Positions 51,201 through 60,322 of a DNA stretch of 64,000 bases are shown piece after piece. A program made the translations under genes and the position numbers. The DNA lies in NCBI GenBank assembly GCA_023053545.1, contig JAKZAN010000083.1, positions 62,001-126,000 on the forward strand. Direction: 5' to 3'. Under the pieces are notes generated by a model that worked only from the letters and a program-made list of their open reading frames with translations, did no database searches and was not told the DNA's origin. Within the stretch, counting starts at the first letter, position 1; every line of letters begins with the position of its first letter. Source of the DNA: Lepidurus packardi. Lineage: Eukaryota; Arthropoda; Branchiopoda; Notostraca; Triopsidae.

Positions 51201-53777
51201 TTATCGAACTTTTACGTGGATAACTATCTGGATTCGTTTGATTCCGATCAGGCCGCGACGGAAGCTGCTCACGACATGACCCAGCTGCTCGCTAAAGGAG
51301 GTTTTCGTCTGACTAAATGGGTCTCGAACTGCCGAAATGTCTTAAAGGGCATCGAGCCCTCCGAATGGGTGAACCCCACACTGAACCTGACCGATGGCAA
51401 TTTGCCCACCGAACGAACACTAGGAATTCTTTGGAATTGCCACGAAGACGTGTTCATTTTCGACATCGGGTCAGCAAAACCCGCCGTAACGAAGCGAGGT
51501 ATCCTTCGTCAAATTTCAACTATTTATGATCCTTTCGGATTTCTAGCTCCTTTAAACCTCTACGTAAAAATAATTCTCCAATCCCTGTGGCGACAAGGAA
51601 TTGACTGGGACGACAAACTTCCGGCAAGCCTCGTAAAGGATTGGACACATTGGCACACCTCGCTGCAATCACTAAAAAACGTCAAAATTCCCAGATGCCT
51701 TCAACTCAACGAGCAACCCATTACAAAGCAGATCCACGTCTTCACAGATGCGTCCGAAGGAGGCTTTGGAGCAGTGGCGTACCTGCGAACGGAATATCCA
51801 TCAAACGACTATCAACTACGCTTCATTATGTCAAAGTCCCGCGTGGCGCCAATAAAACCAACGTCAATCCCACGTCTTGAACTGTGCGCCGCTGTCATCG
51901 GAGCTCGGCTAGCTACAATAATTTGTCCTGAGATCGGAATTTCCATGAGCCACGTCTTCTTCTGGTCAGACTCCAAGACGACTCTTCAGTGGATCAACAG
52001 CACCACCCGAAAATTCAAGGCTTTCGTGGGAAACCGGATTGGGGAAATTTTGGAATCGACAAGCGCACAACAATGGCGACACGTTCCAGGCACGTTAAAT
52101 CCAGCCGACGCTTGCAGTCGTGGTACTTCAGCGAACTCTTGGGACTATCAAAACTGGCTGTCCGGACCAAAGTTCCTACGCAAACCCAAAAGCGAATGGC
52201 CTTCGCCAATTCAACATTCCGAGCCGAATGACGACGAGATCATAAGCGATCCGTGGTTCGGTATGGTGACGAACTCGGCACAAGAAAATCGAGTGACCAC
52301 GCTTTTAAAAAAAACGTCTCGCCTGAGCAAGGCTGTAAGAATCCTCGCTTACGTAACGCGTTATGTGGATTCACTCCGCCAAGCCGCTAAAAAATCGCGA
52401 AAAGTCCATCCTAAATATTTAACGGCAGGCGAACTTCGAGCGTCAACAAAGGTTGCCATCATCATTAGCCAACGCGAAAAATTTACCAAAGACATCGAAA
52501 CGATCAGAAAGAAAGGAGCAACCTTCAAAGAGTCTAACATTTTGAAGCTTAACCCTTTTTTAGACGCTGCTGAAGTTTTACGAGTGGGTGGAAGATTACG
52601 CAACAGCACGTTGGACGATGACGCAAAACACCCTATACTCTTACCTCATGACCACCGTATATGTGAGCTCCTGATCCAGCAAACGCATGAAGCCCTGGCG
52701 CACGGTTCTACCGAACGAACGCTACACGAGCTTCGGAGTCAGTATTGGATCCCTAAAGGACGTCAAACAATCAAGACCATCATCGCTCGTTGTGCATTTT
52801 GCAAGAAACAAAAGGCTCAACCTTTAACTCCGTTCATGGCTGATTTGCCTGTTGAAAGAGTTCAACCTTTTAACCCTCCGTTCACGTTTACGGGTATTGA
52901 TTTGTTTGGCCCACTTTATACAACAGTTAAAAGATCTACAGAGAAAAGATGGGGATGTATTTTTACGTGCATGTCAACACGAGCTGTCCACCTGGAAATC
53001 TGTAACAAACTCGATGCCGACTCGTTTCTGTTAAGTTTTCGACGTTTCACCGCCAGACGACGTACTCCCGCGAAATGTTTTAGCGACAACGGCACTAATT
53101 TCATTGCAGGCGAACGAGAGCTACGCGAAGGAGTCGAAAATTGGAACCACGAAAAAATTGCGAATGCCATGGCAGCCAAAGGTATTGAATGGCAGTTTTC
53201 TCCTCCCTCCGCACCCCACTTTGGGGGCACCTGGGAACGCCTGATCAGATCCGCAAAGTCCGCTCTCCACGCCGTTCTGCAAGGCCAAAGATGCAATGAA
53301 GAGATTTTACACACAGTCTTTACTGAAGTCGAATCGCTCCTCAACGGGAGACCCCTTACTCATCTAAGTATGGATCCAGACGACCCCGAACCACTCACAC
53401 CGAATCATTTTCTTATCGGAAATTCGAACCCTAACATTCCTCCCGACGTCGTACTGGATAAGGAAATTCTTTCCCGGAGAAGGTGGCGCGCAGCTCAAGC
53501 CATCACCAACCAGTTTTGGCGACGATGGTTGAAAGAATACCTTCCACACCTTACAACGAGGAACAAGTGGGCCGAAAGGCGAGAAAACGTCAAGATTGGA
53601 GATGTGGTCCTCGTGATGGATGTCAATACACCTCGTGGTCATTGGCCACTTGGGAGAATTTTACGAGTATTCCCCGGAAAGGATGGTGTCGTTAGAACCG
53701 TTGAGATCAGAACCGACAATGGTGTTTATGTTCGTCCAGTAACAAAGTTATGTCTTTTCGAATTCAAATCAAATTAA
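48234..53777 (+). CDS. Bel/Pao Gag-Pol polyprotein (E4b)
   Basis: 1847 aa, uninterrupted. It differs from E2 by V694 (GTA at 50313), E810 (GAG at 50661) and S816 (TCG at 50679), all between the protease and the RT core. Two of the three lie 18 bp apart. DKG and YVDN are present. These changes are private to this copy, so it has existed long enough to gain mutations after the tandem formed, or it came from a differently diverged donor. Confidence 0.95.
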   Translation: MAQAPPLPPLESDNEDDDDNDPKTLYHQRTTNKKRLFKLAIEIRESILRQEARDAIAVLKRQLLSMLKECESTNERYILAAQLEDQRLRTARNYHAKIEADILPYVTEINDYLHRPATPPTVTVITPNSNVSNPSVLQTSAPIRDDDSARIRQMEEIGRQISEAQQQLLRLQSSVMTQRSPEAQSVRPNPDSTQNQRVSTLSHPGSADAWIHGNSNTSAPYFGMPWASPQLANVTIKPFNGDPREWHMFIAQFKSLIHDVVPSDAQRIAYLRELLLPDVRDSIAQSLHNPALYYHALQDLQELYGHPSMVASAYIKTLLNLNPVKPNDAQSLRKFFNDLHGTIPMMEKEGLTLDLQSSAILEQVLTKLPNNLRASWGEETYRIRNEERRSPTLYDLDKWLKRKVIGQQLYPPLSANQREATKSTKPAAAKDRQNILTTSTNPTKQEIVCSFCEKQHKNSACETFRDCSLEKRTELVKNKKCCFRCLAPNHQSKSCPSKRLCNINECKGRHNPLLHNAPRAYNKPNSSSDSTSNTPSPSADSTHVGHVNVTKNSDIVLLPVVPIVLSNGDKQIKTFAILDKGSEASLIKKDIANALGLKGEPYSTTMGTFHGKDPVMKGHIVHLTISSTIGQKTFQDVKAYTVPRIGMSRWRINWTKEKSRYSYLADLNVTPIDTSQVSVLIGQKVRKAHRIYDVREPDSEEGPEANLTPFGWTIIGDYNANHRSSDSPKSILHVSAPNDQQINETLQKFWEIEAFGTVKQRLLPANEEKALAILQATTRNVGNRYEAGLLWKSSNPALPDNYTNALHRFEHLERRSLSDANLRHEYEKTITDYLRTGYAEPVNDEKSNEFPGKTWYLPHHPVQHPNKPGKIRVVFDASAQHQGRSLNDALLKGPDFLTNLVGVFLRFRLNPIAVSADIEKMYYQVKIREEDKSAFRFLWKKPGSSELPKIHQMTVHVFGAVSSPATCMFALQLTAKDNEEAHPKAAKRVLSNFYVDNYLDSFDSDQAATEAAHDMTQLLAKGGFRLTKWVSNCRNVLKGIEPSEWVNPTLNLTDGNLPTERTLGILWNCHEDVFIFDIGSAKPAVTKRGILRQISTIYDPFGFLAPLNLYVKIILQSLWRQGIDWDDKLPASLVKDWTHWHTSLQSLKNVKIPRCLQLNEQPITKQIHVFTDASEGGFGAVAYLRTEYPSNDYQLRFIMSKSRVAPIKPTSIPRLELCAAVIGARLATIICPEIGISMSHVFFWSDSKTTLQWINSTTRKFKAFVGNRIGEILESTSAQQWRHVPGTLNPADACSRGTSANSWDYQNWLSGPKFLRKPKSEWPSPIQHSEPNDDEIISDPWFGMVTNSAQENRVTTLLKKTSRLSKAVRILAYVTRYVDSLRQAAKKSRKVHPKYLTAGELRASTKVAIIISQREKFTKDIETIRKKGATFKESNILKLNPFLDAAEVLRVGGRLRNSTLDDDAKHPILLPHDHRICELLIQQTHEALAHGSTERTLHELRSQYWIPKGRQTIKTIIARCAFCKKQKAQPLTPFMADLPVERVQPFNPPFTFTGIDLFGPLYTTVKRSTEKRWGCIFTCMSTRAVHLEICNKLDADSFLLSFRRFTARRRTPAKCFSDNGTNFIAGERELREGVENWNHEKIANAMAAKGIEWQFSPPSAPHFGGTWERLIRSAKSALHAVLQGQRCNEEILHTVFTEVESLLNGRPLTHLSMDPDDPEPLTPNHFLIGNSNPNIPPDVVLDKEILSRRRWRAAQAITNQFWRRWLKEYLPHLTTRNKWAERRENVKIGDVVLVMDVNTPRGHWPLGRILRVFPGKDGVVRTVEIRTDNGVYVRPVTKLCLFEFKSN

Positions 53778-53805
53778 TCACGTTTTTTGTTTTCAATCTT
53801 CGATT

Positions 53806-53822
53806 AAAAACGGGGGCCGGAA
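53806..53822 (+). other. Polypurine tract (E4b)
   Basis: Identical to that of E1, directly before a shared LTR. Confidence 0.7.
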
Positions 53823-54216
53823 TGTTCTAGACTACTAATCAAGCTCAAACGTTGGTTGCCCTTTTGACCCAGAGTGACCCATTCCCAGAATGTTTGGCTC
53901 CCCTTTTTGTGTTTCTGTTTTTTTTCTTCATCCTTTTACCCAAGTCAACGTTGGTCTCCTTTTTACCTTCAGGGATATATATATAGAGGTGGTGGCACAG
54001 GGATAGGGAAGTTCTTTTTTGGTTCACTACACGTTAAAAATACTTCTCAACGTCCTACGAAACACGATATTAATTTTCCCTCGCGATAGTGTTGTGTTTT
54101 TAAGTGTAAGGCCGTGCATAGGCGTAATTTAATAAAACCTTTAAAACCCACGTTCACGTTCAACTTACGCACCCACGTTCTCGCATCAACTCATCGAACC
54201 CTACGCGTTTCTTACA
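53823..54216 (+). repeat. E4 LTR 3, shared, chimeric
   Basis: 394 bp. It combines the T8 run of 3'-type LTRs with the GGGAAGTTC of 5'-type LTRs; GGCACAGGG is compatible with either a 3'-type or an E5-like 5' LTR. It has a private change to CTCAACG (A at 54049). Left part 3'-type and right part 5'-type is the pattern predicted for a junction LTR made by unequal crossover. Confidence 0.9.
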
Positions 54217-54222
54217 ATTTTA

Positions 54223-54240
54223 TGGTGCATCGACCGGGAA
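54223..54240 (+). other. Primer-binding site (E4c)
   Basis: Same sequence, six bases after a shared LTR. Confidence 0.75.
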
Positions 54241-54339
54241 ACCCAATAAAGTTCCCAACCAACGTCAAAATCTCGTACTACGAAAAACATCGACTATTAA
54301 GATCGTTTAACCCCCCAACCCTACGTTCAAACTACGAAA

Positions 54340-57300
54340 ATGGCACAAGCTCCTCCGTTACCCCCTCTCGAATCAGATAACGAAGACGACGATGACAACG
54401 ATCCAAAGACTCTGTACCACCAGCGTACCACAAACAAGAAACGTCTTTTCAAGCTTGCAATCGAAATTCGCGAAAGCATTCTACGTCAAGAGGCCCGCGA
54501 CGCCATCGCCGTCCTAAAAAGACAACTTCTCTCGATGCTGAAAGAATGCGAATCAACAAATGAACGATACATCCTCGCAGCGCAACTTGAAGACCAGCGT
54601 TTACGAACGGCAAGAAATTACCACGCCAAAATTGAAGCCGATATTCTTCCGTACGTCACCGAAATCAACGATTACTTGCATAGGCCTGCAACACCTCCAA
54701 CGGTCACTGTTATTACGCCCAATTCAAACGTCAGTAACCCCAGCGTTTTACAAACGTCCGCTCCAATTAGAGACGATGATTCAGCTCGCATCCGCCAGAT
54801 GGAAGAAATAGGAAGACAAATTTCCGAAGCCCAACAGCAGCTGTTACGTCTTCAGAGTTCCGTCATGACGCAAAGAAGCCCAGAAGCCCAATCTGTTCGC
54901 CCAAATCCAGATTCAACGCAAAATCAAAGAGTATCAACACTCTCGCATCCTGGCTCCGCCGACGCCTGGATTCACGGCAACAGCAACACTTCAGCGCCCT
55001 ACTTCGGAATGCCATGGGCATCCCCACAACTGGCCAACGTTACTATCAAACCTTTCAACGGAGATCCCCGCGAATGGCACATGTTTATTGCCCAGTTCAA
55101 AAGCCTCATTCACGACGTAGTACCGAGCGACGCGCAAAGAATCGCCTATCTTCGAGAGCTACTGCTTCCGGACGTGCGTGACAGTATTGCTCAAAGTCTC
55201 CACAATCCCGCGCTATATTATCACGCTTTGCAAGACTTACAAGAGCTCTATGGACACCCAAGTATGGTCGCAAGCGCGTACATCAAAACGTTGCTAAATT
55301 TAAACCCCGTCAAACCAAACGACGCTCAATCATTAAGAAAGTTCTTCAACGACCTGCACGGCACAATCCCCATGATGGAAAAGGAAGGACTAACGCTCGA
55401 CCTACAGTCATCAGCCATCCTGGAGCAAGTTTTAACAAAACTTCCTAACAATCTCCGTGCCTCATGGGGCGAAGAAACCTACAGAATCCGAAACGAAGAA
55501 CGACGTTCCCCTACGTTGTACGACCTCGACAAATGGCTAAAAAGGAAAGTAATTGGACAGCAACTCTACCCTCCTTTGTCGGCTAACCAACGTGAAGCTA
55601 CCAAATCAACTAAACCCGCAGCAGCGAAAGATCGGCAAAACATCTTGACGACATCAACGAATCCAACGAAACAAGAGATCGTCTGCTCGTTTTGCGAAAA
55701 GCAGCATAAAAATTCCGCCTGTGAAACATTCCGAGACTGCAGCTTGGAAAAACGCACGGAGTTAGTTAAAAACAAAAAATGTTGTTTTCGCTGCCTAGCC
55801 CCAAACCACCAAAGCAAATCTTGCCCGTCAAAACGACTCTGCAACATCAACGAATGCAAAGGGCGACACAATCCACTACTTCACAACGCTCCACGAGCAT
55901 ATAACAAACCCAATTCGTCTTCAGACTCGACATCGAACACACCGTCACCGTCTGCAGACTCAACCCACGTCGGTCACGTCAACGTAACGAAAAATTCCGA
56001 CATAGTCCTGCTGCCAGTCGTGCCAATTGTCCTCAGCAATGGCGACAAGCAAATAAAAACGTTCGCGATCCTTGATAAGGGAAGCGAAGCTTCGCTAATA
56101 AAGAAAGACATAGCAAACGCACTTGGTCTCAAAGGCGAACCATATTCGACGACAATGGGTACATTCCACGGGAAGGACCCAGTAATGAAAGGCCACATCG
56201 TCCATCTTACAATCAGTTCGACAATCGGCCAAAAAACCTTTCAAGACGTCAAAGCTTACACCGTTCCGCGAATAGGAATGAGCCGCTGGAGAATCAACTG
56301 GACAAAAGAGAAATCCCGGTATTCTTACTTGGCCGACCTAAACGTTACGCCCATCGACACAAGCCAGGTCAGCGTCTTAATCGGGCAAAAGGTACGAAAA
56401 GCACATAGGATTTACGATATACGCGAACCAGACAGCGAAGAAGGCCCCGAAGCAAATCTTACACCCTTCGGCTGGACCATCATTGGCGACTACAACGCAA
56501 ACCACAGAAGTTCCGACAGCCCAAAATCAATCCTGCACGTAAGCGCCCCAAACGATCAACAAATTAATGAAACTTTGCAGAAATTTTGGGAAATAGAGGC
56601 CTTTGGAACCGTAAAACAGCGTCTCCTACCAGCTAACGAAGAGAAAGCACTGGCAATCCTTCAAGCAACAACTCGCAACGTTGGAAACCGCTATGAAGCC
56701 GGACTCCTTTGGAAATCCTCCAACCCCGCGCTTCCAGACAACTATACCAACGCTCTCCATCGTTTCAAGCACCTAGAACGACGTTTGTTAAGCGACGCCA
56801 ACCTACGACACGAGTACGAAAAAACAATAACGGATTACCTGAGAACAGGGTACGCTGAACCCGTCAACGATGAGAAGTCCAACGAATTCCCCGGTAAAAC
56901 ATGGTACTTACCACACCATCCCGTACAGCACCCGAACAAACCAGGCAAGATACGCGTCGTTTTCGACGCCTCAGCCCAACACCAAGGACGGTCGCTGAAC
57001 GATGCCCTGTTGAAAGGTCCCGACTTCCTGACGAACCTAGTCGGAGTTTTCCTACGTTTTCGTCTCAACCCTATCGCTGTCTCAGCCGATATAGAGAAGA
57101 TGTACTATCAAGTAAAGATACGTGAAGAAGATAAATCCGCATTTCGTTTTCTATGGAAGAAACCAGGTTCCTCCGAGCTTCCCAAAATCCATCAAATGAC
57201 TGTTCATGTCTTCGGCGCGGTCTCAAGCCCCGCCACCTGCATGTTCGCGCTCCAGCTTACCGCCAAGGACAACGAGGAGGCTCACCCGAAAGCTGCAAAA

Positions 57301-59883
57301 CGAGTGTTATCGAACTTTTACGTGGATAACTATCTGGATTCGTTTGATTCCGATCAGGCCGCGACGGAAGCTGCTCACGACATGACCCAGCTGCTCGCTA
57401 AAGGAGGTTTTCGTCTGACTAAATGGGTCTCGAACTGCCGAAATGTCTTAAAGGGCATCGAGCCCTCCGAATGGGTGAACCCCACACTGAACCTGACCGA
57501 TGGCAATTTGCCCACCGAACGAACACTAGGAATTCTTTGGAATTGCCACGAAGACGTGTTCATTTTCGACATCGGGTCAGCAAAACCCGCCGTAACGAAG
57601 CGAGGTATCCTTCGTCAAATTTCAACTATTTATGATCCTTTCGGATTTCTAGCTCCTTTAAACCTCTACGTAAAAATAATTCTCCAATCCCTGTGGCGAC
57701 AAGGAATTGACTGGGACGACAAACTTCCGGCAAGCCTCGTAAAGGATTGGACACATTGGCACACCTCGCTGCAATCACTAAAAAACGTCAAAATTCCCAG
57801 ATGCCTTCAACTCAACGAGCAACCCATTACAAAGCAGATCCACGTCTTCACAGATGCGTCCGAAGGAGGCTTTGGAGCAGTGGCGTACCTGCGAACGGAA
57901 TATCCATCAAACGACTATCAACTACGCTTCATTATGTCAAAGTCCCGCGTGGCGCCAATAAAACCAACGTCAATCCCACGTCTTGAACTGTGCGCCGCTG
58001 TCATCGGAGCTCGGCTAGCTACAATAATTTGTCCTGAGATCGGAATTTCCATGAGCCACGTCTTCTTCTGGTCAGACTCCAAGACGACTCTTCAGTGGAT
58101 CAACAGCACCACCCGAAAATTCAAGGCTTTCGTGGGAAACCGGATTGGGGAAATTTTGGAATCGACAAGCGCACAACAATGGCGACACGTTCCAGGCACG
58201 TTAAATCCAGCCGACGCTTGCAGTCGTGGTACTTCAGCGAACTCTTGGGACTATCAAAACTGGCTGTCCGGACCAAAGTTCCTACGCAAACCCAAAAGCG
58301 AATGGCCTTCGCCAATTCAACATTCCGAGCCGAATGACGACGAGATCATAAGCGATCCGTGGTTCGGTATGGTGACGAACTCGGCACAAGAAAATCGAGT
58401 GACCACGCTTTTAAAAAAAACGTCTCGCCTGAGCAAGGCTGTAAGAATCCTCGCTTACGTAACGCGTTATGTGGATTCACTCCGCCAAGCCGCTAAAAAA
58501 TCGCGAAAAGTCCATCCTAAATATTTAACGGCAGGCGAACTTCGAGCGTCAACAAAGGTTGCCATCATCATTAGCCAACGCGAAAAATTTACCAAAGACA
58601 TCGAAACGATCAGAAAGAAAGGAGCAACCTTCAAAGAGTCTAACATTTTGAAGCTTAACCCTTTTTTAGACGCTGCTGAAGTTTTACGAGTGGGTGGAAG
58701 ATTACGCAACAGCACGTTGGACGATGACGCAAAACACCCTATACTCTTACCTCATGACCACCGTATATGTGAGCTCCTGATCCAGCAAACGCATGAAGCC
58801 CTGGCGCACGGTTCTACCGAACGAACGCTACACGAGCTTCGGAGTCAGTATTGGATCCCTAAAGGACGTCAAACAATCAAGACCATCATCGCTCGTTGTG
58901 CATTTTGCAAGAAACAAAAGGCTCAACCTTTAACTCCGTTCATGGCTGATTTGCCTGTTGAAAGAGTTCAACCTTTTAACCCTCCGTTCACGTTTACGGG
59001 TATTGATTTGTTTGGCCCACTTTATACAACAGTTAAAAGATCTACAGAGAAAAGATGGGGATGTATTTTTACGTGCATGTCAACACGAGCTGTCCACCTG
59101 GAAATCTGTAACAAACTCGATGCCGACTCGTTTCTGTTAAGTTTTCGACGTTTCACCGCCAGACGACGTACTCCCGCGAAATGTTTTAGCGACAACGGCA
59201 CTAATTTCATTGCAGGCGAACGAGAGCTACGCGAAGGAGTCGAAAATTGGAACCACGAAAAAATTGCGAATGCCATGGCAGCCAAAGGTATTGAATGGCA
59301 GTTTTCTCCTCCCTCCGCACCCCACTTTGGGGGCACCTGGGAACGCCTGATCAGATCCGCAAAGTCCGCTCTCCACGCCGTTCTGCAAGGCCAAAGATGC
59401 AATGAAGAGATTTTACACACAGTCTTTACTGAAGTCGAATCGCTCCTCAACGGGAGACCCCTTACTCATCTAAGTATGGATCCAGACGACCCCGAACCAC
59501 TCACACCGAATCATTTTCTTATCGGAAATTCGAACCCTAACATTCCTCCCGACGTCGTACTGGATAAGGAAATTCTTTCCCGGAGAAGGTGGCGCGCAGC
59601 TCAAGCCATCACCAACCAGTTTTGGCGACGATGGTTGAAAGAATACCTTCCACACCTTACAACGAGGAACAAGTGGGCCGAAAGGCGAGAAAACGTCAAG
59701 ATTGGAGATGTGGTCCTCGTGATGGATGTCAATACACCTCGTGGTCATTGGCCACTTGGGAGAATTTTACGAGTATTCCCCGGAAAGGATGGTGTCGTTA
59801 GAACCGTTGAGATCAGAACCGACAATGGTGTTTATGTTCGTCCAGTAACAAAGTTATGTCTTTTCGAATTCAAATCAAATTAA
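54340..59883 (+). CDS. Bel/Pao Gag-Pol polyprotein (E4c)
   Basis: 1847 aa, uninterrupted, with the same protein as E2 and E4a by my reading, including DKG and YVDN. It is the last of the three tandem copies and lacks the three private changes of E4b. That fits a donor closer to E4a or E2 and means E4b and E4c are not a simple last-step duplication of one another. Confidence 0.95.
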   Translation: MAQAPPLPPLESDNEDDDDNDPKTLYHQRTTNKKRLFKLAIEIRESILRQEARDAIAVLKRQLLSMLKECESTNERYILAAQLEDQRLRTARNYHAKIEADILPYVTEINDYLHRPATPPTVTVITPNSNVSNPSVLQTSAPIRDDDSARIRQMEEIGRQISEAQQQLLRLQSSVMTQRSPEAQSVRPNPDSTQNQRVSTLSHPGSADAWIHGNSNTSAPYFGMPWASPQLANVTIKPFNGDPREWHMFIAQFKSLIHDVVPSDAQRIAYLRELLLPDVRDSIAQSLHNPALYYHALQDLQELYGHPSMVASAYIKTLLNLNPVKPNDAQSLRKFFNDLHGTIPMMEKEGLTLDLQSSAILEQVLTKLPNNLRASWGEETYRIRNEERRSPTLYDLDKWLKRKVIGQQLYPPLSANQREATKSTKPAAAKDRQNILTTSTNPTKQEIVCSFCEKQHKNSACETFRDCSLEKRTELVKNKKCCFRCLAPNHQSKSCPSKRLCNINECKGRHNPLLHNAPRAYNKPNSSSDSTSNTPSPSADSTHVGHVNVTKNSDIVLLPVVPIVLSNGDKQIKTFAILDKGSEASLIKKDIANALGLKGEPYSTTMGTFHGKDPVMKGHIVHLTISSTIGQKTFQDVKAYTVPRIGMSRWRINWTKEKSRYSYLADLNVTPIDTSQVSVLIGQKVRKAHRIYDIREPDSEEGPEANLTPFGWTIIGDYNANHRSSDSPKSILHVSAPNDQQINETLQKFWEIEAFGTVKQRLLPANEEKALAILQATTRNVGNRYEAGLLWKSSNPALPDNYTNALHRFKHLERRLLSDANLRHEYEKTITDYLRTGYAEPVNDEKSNEFPGKTWYLPHHPVQHPNKPGKIRVVFDASAQHQGRSLNDALLKGPDFLTNLVGVFLRFRLNPIAVSADIEKMYYQVKIREEDKSAFRFLWKKPGSSELPKIHQMTVHVFGAVSSPATCMFALQLTAKDNEEAHPKAAKRVLSNFYVDNYLDSFDSDQAATEAAHDMTQLLAKGGFRLTKWVSNCRNVLKGIEPSEWVNPTLNLTDGNLPTERTLGILWNCHEDVFIFDIGSAKPAVTKRGILRQISTIYDPFGFLAPLNLYVKIILQSLWRQGIDWDDKLPASLVKDWTHWHTSLQSLKNVKIPRCLQLNEQPITKQIHVFTDASEGGFGAVAYLRTEYPSNDYQLRFIMSKSRVAPIKPTSIPRLELCAAVIGARLATIICPEIGISMSHVFFWSDSKTTLQWINSTTRKFKAFVGNRIGEILESTSAQQWRHVPGTLNPADACSRGTSANSWDYQNWLSGPKFLRKPKSEWPSPIQHSEPNDDEIISDPWFGMVTNSAQENRVTTLLKKTSRLSKAVRILAYVTRYVDSLRQAAKKSRKVHPKYLTAGELRASTKVAIIISQREKFTKDIETIRKKGATFKESNILKLNPFLDAAEVLRVGGRLRNSTLDDDAKHPILLPHDHRICELLIQQTHEALAHGSTERTLHELRSQYWIPKGRQTIKTIIARCAFCKKQKAQPLTPFMADLPVERVQPFNPPFTFTGIDLFGPLYTTVKRSTEKRWGCIFTCMSTRAVHLEICNKLDADSFLLSFRRFTARRRTPAKCFSDNGTNFIAGERELREGVENWNHEKIANAMAAKGIEWQFSPPSAPHFGGTWERLIRSAKSALHAVLQGQRCNEEILHTVFTEVESLLNGRPLTHLSMDPDDPEPLTPNHFLIGNSNPNIPPDVVLDKEILSRRRWRAAQAITNQFWRRWLKEYLPHLTTRNKWAERRENVKIGDVVLVMDVNTPRGHWPLGRILRVFPGKDGVVRTVEIRTDNGVYVRPVTKLCLFEFKSN

Positions 59884-59911
59884 TCACGTTTTTTGTTTTC
59901 AATCTTCGATT

Positions 59912-59928
59912 AAAAACGGGGGCCGGAA
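59912..59928 (+). other. Polypurine tract (E4c)
   Basis: Identical to that of E1, directly before the terminal LTR. Confidence 0.7.
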
Positions 59929-60322
59929 TGTTCTAGACTACTAATCAAGCTCAAACGTTGGTTGCCCTTTTGACCCAGAGTGACCCATTCCCAGAATGTT
60001 TGGCTCCCCTTTTTGTGTTTCTGTTTTTTTTCTTCATCCTTTTACCCAAGTCAACGTTGGTCTCCTTTTTACCTTCAGGGATATATATATAGAGGTGGTG
60101 GCACAGGGATAGGGACGTTCTTTTTTGGTTCACTACACGTTAAAAATACTTCTCTACGTCCTACGAAACACGATATTAATTTTCCCTCGCGATAGTGTTG
60201 TGTTTTTAAGTGTAAGGCCGTGCATAGGCGTAATTTAATAAAACCTTTAAAACCCACGTTCACGTTCAACTTACGCACCCACGTTCTCGCATCAACTCAT
60301 CGAACCCTACGCGTTTCTTACA
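59929..60322 (+). repeat. E4 LTR 4 (3'-type)
   Basis: 394 bp with T8, GGCACAGGG and GGGACGTTC, followed by the right GTCAG duplication and satellite. Confidence 0.95.

Larger units (their letters stand above)
41610..60322 (+). mobile_element. Triple tandem Bel/Pao element with shared LTRs (E4a-E4b-E4c)
   Basis: The order is LTR, internal, LTR, internal, LTR, internal, LTR in 18713 bp. The two inner LTRs run straight into a primer-binding site with no satellite and no target duplication at the inner junctions. GTCAG duplications flank only the outside (41605-41609 and 60323-60327). This is the product expected from unequal homologous exchange between LTRs of sister or neighbouring copies, the reciprocal of solo-LTR formation. 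Confidence 0.95.
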
